Positions 58,513 to 64,000 of a stretch of 64,000 bases of DNA are shown here, one piece after another. The stretch comes from Lepidonotus clava. Its lineage: Eukaryota > Annelida > Polychaeta > Phyllodocida > Polynoidae. The stretch is taken from positions 19,093,659 to 19,157,658 of the forward strand of contig OW387140.1 in assembly GCA_936440205.1 (NCBI GenBank), given 5' to 3'. Made by a program: the position numbers and the translations under genes. Each line of letters begins with the position of its first letter. The stretch's first letter is position 1. The notes under the pieces are model-generated. The model was given only the letters and a program-made list of their open reading frames with translations, was not told where the DNA came from and did no database searches.

Positions 58513-58583
58513 GCGGCCATTTTGTATCTTGTCACATGACCCTGACACCTGAGGTCACGTGGTAACCAGATCAGGGTCACGTG
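58513..58583. promoter_or_regulatory. Cluster of YY1-like and GGTCACGTG sites
   Basis: GCGGCCATTTT (YY1-like, about 58513-58523) is followed by GTCACATGAC (58531-58540), GGTCACGTG (58553-58561) and GGTCACGTG (58575-58583). Repeated CACGTG cores flanked by GT/GGT are the type bound by USF, MITF and TFE factors. A CCAAT-type GATTGGC follows at about 58599. Promoter function is inferred. Confidence 0.35.
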
Positions 58584-58742
58584 TCCAGGGTTCGCTGTCG
58601 ATTGGCAGGGACACGCTCCAGGTCTAGAATTTGTGGATATCGACGTGATGTTTTCACAGCTTTTTTTCTTTCTTTTTTTTCCTTTTTACAAAATCAGCAC
58701 AGCTCCTTTTATTTCACTAATAAATCATACAGACCTTTGCTT

Positions 58743-59018
58743 CTATTTCACAATATGCATATATTCTTTGCCGATTGTGGACAGGTTGCTAATGATCCTT
58801 TGAATATCAATGTCATTCTTAAATTCTTTTTGTTTTCGTTTCAAATATTTCTCCCAAATCTTTCTAATACTGAGCCAATCTTGATGTTCCACGGATTTTG
58901 TTTTTGTAGTGCTCGTGTTAAGACTTAGTCTGAAATCATGCTTCCTCATTTCATTTGCCTGTTCCTTGCTTCCCAATATATCAGACCATTGCATAACAAT
59001 ATTGATATTATTATACAC
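58743..59018 (-). other. Unassigned 91-codon ORF
   Basis: Minus-strand frame with a hydrophilic, protein-like composition (for example DWLSIRKIWEKYLKRKQKEF) that is less simple than most frames here. No domain is recognised. AT-rich DNA can give such lysine/asparagine-rich frames by chance, and there is no clear promoter or splice site. Listed only as a candidate. Confidence 0.2.
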
Positions 59019-61354
59019 ATTATTATATACATATTAGACGTTGTTTATCTTATTAGCAAGATAGTTCAACGTAACTTAGTTTATAAGTCAATAAATATGT
59101 GATTAAATAGTTAGTATTTAACAAACAACACATGGTAGTGGACAAACATCCAGGATCCATCAAATGAGTAATCTATTTCTGCTAAGGCAAACAAAGCTGC
59201 AAAACCTGCACAAACAAATACTAAGCTCGGGGGCTGGGACCAAGTCTAGGGGAGGGCAATATGGTGGATGTCAGGGCTTGCACGTGGGGTGTGTGTGTTG
59301 TGTGTTGTGGGAGGTGGGTGGGAGAAGGAGAGGAGGGGGGAGGGAGGAGGAGGGGAGACAGGAGATGAGGGGATGCTGGGACCTGCAGGCTTTGGACGGT
59401 ACCCGGCTAAACTAATGTCGTATGACCTTTACTCGCCAGGTGCCAGCGACAGCTGCTACGGGGTTAGGGGCGTACGGTGTGTGGTGGGGAAGGGTGGGGA
59501 GGAGGGGGGGGGGGGGCTGGTGTTTTGGAGTTGAGGAAGGGAGACGAAAGACGTGGATATAAGAAATTCAAAAAGGGGAAAAGTTGTGTGCTAATATACT
59601 AATCTGATAAGTTCTATGTGATGTTGATGATTAGTTACACAGCATTTGCGATCTATCAATCATGTAATGTTTATATTGTTCATGTCTTCATGAGCGTGTA
59701 CTTCTGGAGATGTAGTCGTTAGATAAATCCACGTCTGCAATAACAGATACTTTAAGATATGCGACGGGCTTGTTACACCATCCTTTTGAAATTGGTTCAA
59801 GCAACATAAGCGTAGGGGTTGAGCTAATTATGAAAATGTCACACTACTTTAATGACGATTTATCAACCAAAAGAACATCCTCATTCTATAATTGTGTAGT
59901 TTTATTTCAACTTAAGGCCCATATGAGGGCTGGCCCCAGGGTATTTGTAACTCGCACGGGGATGTGGGGGGAATGAGGGTCATAAAGTGAGCAAAGGGTC
60001 TAATGCACATTGGTAGATTATGAGGGGGCAAGGGTGCGCGCCACTTTATGGTTTCATATATATTAGACAACAATACAAAATAATGTCCATTTAACAAAAA
60101 ATACCCAGTTGTGATCAAGTTGGTCTCCTTTTGTGCACTGGAAATTTCCTATTATTCCCTTAGAGTATCCATCATTTCCGATACGCAGAAATAGTATGAC
60201 ATTGTTAATTAAGTTGAAAATAAAAATATCACCCAAGTCTACTCACCCACCCCCATGGCCCTATACCTGACCCCAGAGTACATAAATCCCTCACCCCTTC
60301 CATCATTACCTCACCGGCATGGCCCTCAGCCCTAACACCCCCATCACGTCATCAGGACCGTAATCACCGTCTGGGGGTAGGTACCCGTGTACAGGTATGA
60401 TTAACCGCGAGTTGACAGGTGATCGGGTGAGTGACCATTAGGTATCTTACAGCAGGTTGACCACAAGGTATCTAACTGCAGTCAGAGTGATCCCCTTTCA
60501 ATTATATTAGAGGAGAGGGGGCTAAGGATGTGGTAAATTAAGACGGCCCCACGATGAACATTTTCTCCTGCTGACTGCGATGGACAATCCCACGATAACT
60601 TTATACTAATCTATCTCAGATAAAGATCTATATAATCACATGCCTAGGGTTTAATGATTTTGTATTGATATATACGTAATAATCCTATCATTGTTGTGTG
60701 AGATGCATTCTAGTAAACTCATTGCCGATTCAGCGGTACAACAAAATAGTGTCTGAACCTCGACTCAAAGCAAGGCTACATAAAAATTAACACAATTTTG
60801 CACGTTCTTTGAACGTGTTTAATCATTTTCAGACAAACAACCTGATAAAACTGTACAATCAATAATGCGGGCACCTATCAAAAGAAAACACAAGTACGTT
60901 TATAATTGCATTATTTTGTAATAAAAACATGTATATTGAAATTTCCAGTCCTCCCTCTTTATTTGAGGGAAATGACCCATTGTTCTGAGGGAAATAAAAC
61001 ATACTTCATAGAGTTTTGGAGGGCATTACAGTGACTTTGATCCTAACCTATGTGAGTGATGGGTGAGATGATGTGTTGACAGCGGTGATACCATGACGAG
61101 CTAACCTGTCCGTGTTGGGGGTAAGGTAATGACGGGGTGAGTAGTACTGCCCGCCCACCTGCCCCCCTCCCCACTCCACCCCACCCCGCTACACACCTGG
61201 CCGGGAGATGAGCATGATACCGACACACCATAGTGCTGGCATGGTAACAGCTGGGAGCCGACTGCCGCCGCAGCTGGCACCAACACAGGAGGACACTTCC
61301 TATATCTCTCTATTTAGATTGATTTATTTATCGTTTAGTAGCTAGAATAGATAA

Positions 61355-61358
<4 letters not shown>
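59019..61358. other. Non-coding region
   Basis: G-rich tract at 59290-59520 with a G run near 59506-59516. AT-rich DNA elsewhere, then a C-rich patch at 61140-61200. No feature is supported. Confidence 0.45.

Positions 61359-61427
<69 letters not shown>
61359..61427. repeat. Compound (AT)n(GT)n microsatellite
   Basis: AT run to 61396 directly followed by a GT run to 61427. Confidence 0.95.
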
Positions 61428-61428
<1 letters not shown>

Positions 61429-63900
61429 TATATTCCTGATGACACTAGTATTTGTATTGTATTTTTATATCCCATTTCATTGAGTATTCTAATGACGTAC
61501 ATAATTAAGATACAAGGTTTATACTGGTTATTTCAAGTATGCGCTCAATACAATGTACTTGTTAGGACTTGCTATTAATTCTGTAACACTTACTTCCAGC
61601 CTTGTATAATACTATTATTCATTTAGGGCTCACCTTCGAAGTTACTAAAGTGGTTCCCAAAAGATGGGATGCTTTCTCGGAAATGGTACCTTTCTAGATG
61701 CAGTAGCCCCCCGTCGCCAGGTGTTGCTGCCTCTGAGGTGAATTGTCACAGACCCCCTACTCCTCCCCACTCCTCCCCCCCACCCCTCCAGGCCTCAGCT
61801 GGCGCTGAACTAAGTTGATGTTGATACGCGCAGTTCTACTCACCGAACACTGCTCCCGTAGCCATGTCATGTCGGCACTGAATAGGTCAGTCATCAGAGA
61901 CCTGCATTTTACCTCCCATTAAAAGGTGCCATCTATCTACCTGCATGGGCGTCCTTATGGCCGACCATCAACGACAGCCATGCAGGTATGCTGGCGGCCT
62001 GTCTACGCTTTGACGACTGACCGACATATGTATAGCGGAAAATACCGTCTAACGGTGGCACATTCATCCTCCGCCTCTTATCTGCAATCTACCCGGAGCC
62101 ACACTCATGCAAGCGACAATGGCATTTGTATTTAATTAAAAGTAAAATATTTCAAATAGCTTTTTAGTGCGCAGTATTCTGAAGGGGGTCTGCCGGATCG
62201 GACTCTGGTCCCTGGTGAATGTCAGAAGGGGCTGGTCAAGACGTGGGGGGTGGGGGGGGGGGATAAGGGGGATCCCCGCGATGACATTTGATGTGGGCAG
62301 GGTATTAGACCTGATTTGAGGAGCTTTGTTAGCAGATGTGTCCACATCCCTGACCCCCAGCTCCCTTTATCCGCCCCCAGCCCCCACAGGTCCTCCAGGT
62401 CCCCCGTCCTTTCCCCCACACACCCCACCACCTCTTTCACCTTGATAGGTTTGGACAGCCCCAACCTGCCGTCCAGGGATGCAGACAGCCGTTGGGGATG
62501 ACTTCTATATTTGGACTCCTAGTAAAGACGACGTCCCTTTTATATGTATATAAGCCCCAGGGGCACCAACTGCTTTGGAGTATTCAGCAACATAATATAT
62601 ACGCATGACGGGTTCCGTAATCAACACGATGCAGTATGATAGCATGACCTCGGGTCATCTCAAGAAACAAATTCAGAAGAAAAACAGTTGGCCTTACACC
62701 CTCTGCAAGATTACAATTGCAAGGATGACCCTCAGTGTAGAGCCCCGTGGTTTTGTGGGTGTGTCCAGCTAGGCTTAACTAAGCTGATTTACTCAGGGGG
62801 CCACCCGAGCTGACCCCTGTGACCCTTCGCCCGTCTCCCCCCTCCCCCCTACTGCCCCTGCCTTCTCTCCCCCACCCCCACCCCTCCACAGACTGTGACA
62901 CCTCTGACTGACAGGCGGTGACCCAAGGGGTCATGACCCCCGTGGCCTTCCCAACTGTAGGTATCAATTGACAGATTGCATCTATTGAGAAACCTCTCCG
63001 TGCACAACTTATTTAGCACTGAATGTGGAAATCAGAGAGGTCTTGTCACAACATAGGATCTTATAAATCTATAGACAGAAAGTGATAAGGGTATAGAATG
63101 GTAAACCGTAAGCAGTTATTTAAAGCTAAAAGAAATCAATTTATTGTAAAGGGCATTTCTGCAAATGAAATAATCAGGAATGACCTTTACAACAAATTGC
63201 GTCCAAATCAAATATTCATTTAGACGTACATATAATATCGAATATGCCAACATGAAATATCTATTATGAAATTGTATTCTATGACATTTTCTTGAATAAC
63301 AGCAAAGGTGGAATCATGAAGAAAAATACACTCATTTGTTTCATTCATTACATTCACAAATATTATAAGCATTTTTCATCATCACTGGTACAATTATATA
63401 CTTACATAAACATGTAACTTGTTGGCAGTATAACATATGTTGTGCGTAATTTCATCTGACAGCACATGACATGACTGAGGAGTATATCTAGGGGAGGGAC
63501 ACGGACAGTGAGTTTACAGCCTGGGGACAGATGTGACAGGGCAGGGTGGTTAGAGGGGTGGTGGATGGGCGGCAGTGACAGGGGTGGACCTGAGTCATCT
63601 GGGCCTGGTCACTGCCCAGGGGACGGACTGATTGTAAAAGGGCGGGGGAGGGCTTTCTGTTGGGTGGGGAGTCTCTTATGCGTGATGGTTCGACTGGTTA
63701 TATTAATCATGGTAAAAGGTATGAGTATTTCGGACGAGGGAGATGAGGTGGGTTTCCCACCCTACCCCGTCAACACTCATCTTTTCCAAGATATCTGCTA
63801 CATTTTAGAATTAATGATGACGTGTGTGGTACTTTTCAGCCTCTGTATACTTGCATCCTTTGTCGTTCCACATCACGTGCCACTATACACCAGCATATAG
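61428..63900. other. Non-coding region
   Basis: GC/C-rich patches at 61690-61810, 62340-62440 and 62800-62890, separated by AT-rich DNA. A 130-codon plus frame at 63508-63900 starts in G-rich sequence and has a hydrophobic C-terminal half. I see no domain or splice context and do not support it as a gene. Confidence 0.4.
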
Positions 63901-63930
63901 CACCACCATTACCACCACCACCACCACCAT
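63901..63930 (+). repeat. (CAC)n-type trinucleotide repeat
   Basis: CACCACCATT followed by six ACC units. Short microsatellite near the right edge. Confidence 0.9.
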
Positions 63931-64000
63931 ACAGCCCCCGGAGCCACGGCCTCTGGCAGTTCCTAAACCACTTATAAAAACAGGTCATGCCGTAGGGACA

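Noticed and set aside
1-64000. CRISPR arrays, bacterial operons, rRNA genes
   Set aside because: No regularly spaced direct repeats with unique spacers, no dense ORFs and no rRNA-like sequence; the window is eukaryotic in character.

Overview
The window looks like nuclear DNA from a marine invertebrate, most likely a mollusc. There are no operons or dense bacterial ORFs. What is present instead is spliced exons with animal-type splice sites, long non-coding stretches, many microsatellites, scattered CpG-rich islets, non-autonomous DNA transposons, SINE-like repeats and one Ngaro-type tyrosine-recombinase retroelement. The mollusc suggestion rests on a repeat at 25656-26100 whose 'GAGTGAGTGAGT...TTTACGCCG' head and 'GTCGCCTCATACGA..AGCATGGG' module resemble a family I know from gastropods and bivalves. 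Species cannot be decided from the sequence.

Layout. The only well-supported host gene is at the left edge, on the minus strand. Its first coding exon (3171-3222) and second coding exon (2638-2787) have a TATA box, an in-frame upstream stop, a TACTAAC branch site and matching phase-1 splice junctions. The gene continues off the left edge and encodes an acidic, then Ser/Pro-rich disordered N-terminus. The next ~60 kb upstream of its promoter hold no confident host gene and read as a long intergenic or regulatory domain. CpG-rich islets lie near 5.3-5.6, 6.8-7.05, 12.3-13.0, 35.5, 44.6, 46.5 and 55.3 kb, some with NRF1-, ETS-, YY1-, E2F- or CACGTG-type sites. A 9-bp motif GAGCAGCTC/G recurs 11 times, mostly in GC-rich patches.

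Mobile DNA. A 2.4 kb element with ACCCAGCAAAC termini, a 5-bp target duplication and arrays of ACAACGTTGT lies at 7693-10137. A tRNA-derived SINE head is at 19390-19462 and a molluscan SINE-like copy at 25656-26100. A young Ngaro retroelement with intact split direct repeats occupies 28866-34652 on the minus strand, and an 895-bp foldback element built from repeated inverted modules is nested inside it (31598-32492). A 410-bp MITE lies at 39133-39542 and a GGCGGATCC-type MITE at 49651-50043.

Tandem repeats include a 36-bp repeat carrying ETS sites (17133-17282), a 'GACAGTGGCTTC' minisatellite (40014-40330), a purine-rich minisatellite (40911-41040), a perfect decamer array (53570-53609) and several microsatellites. 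Most open reading frames over 100 codons outside the Ngaro element are low-complexity products of GC-rich or purine-rich DNA, and I do not support them as genes. A few weaker exon-like segments are listed with low confidence.
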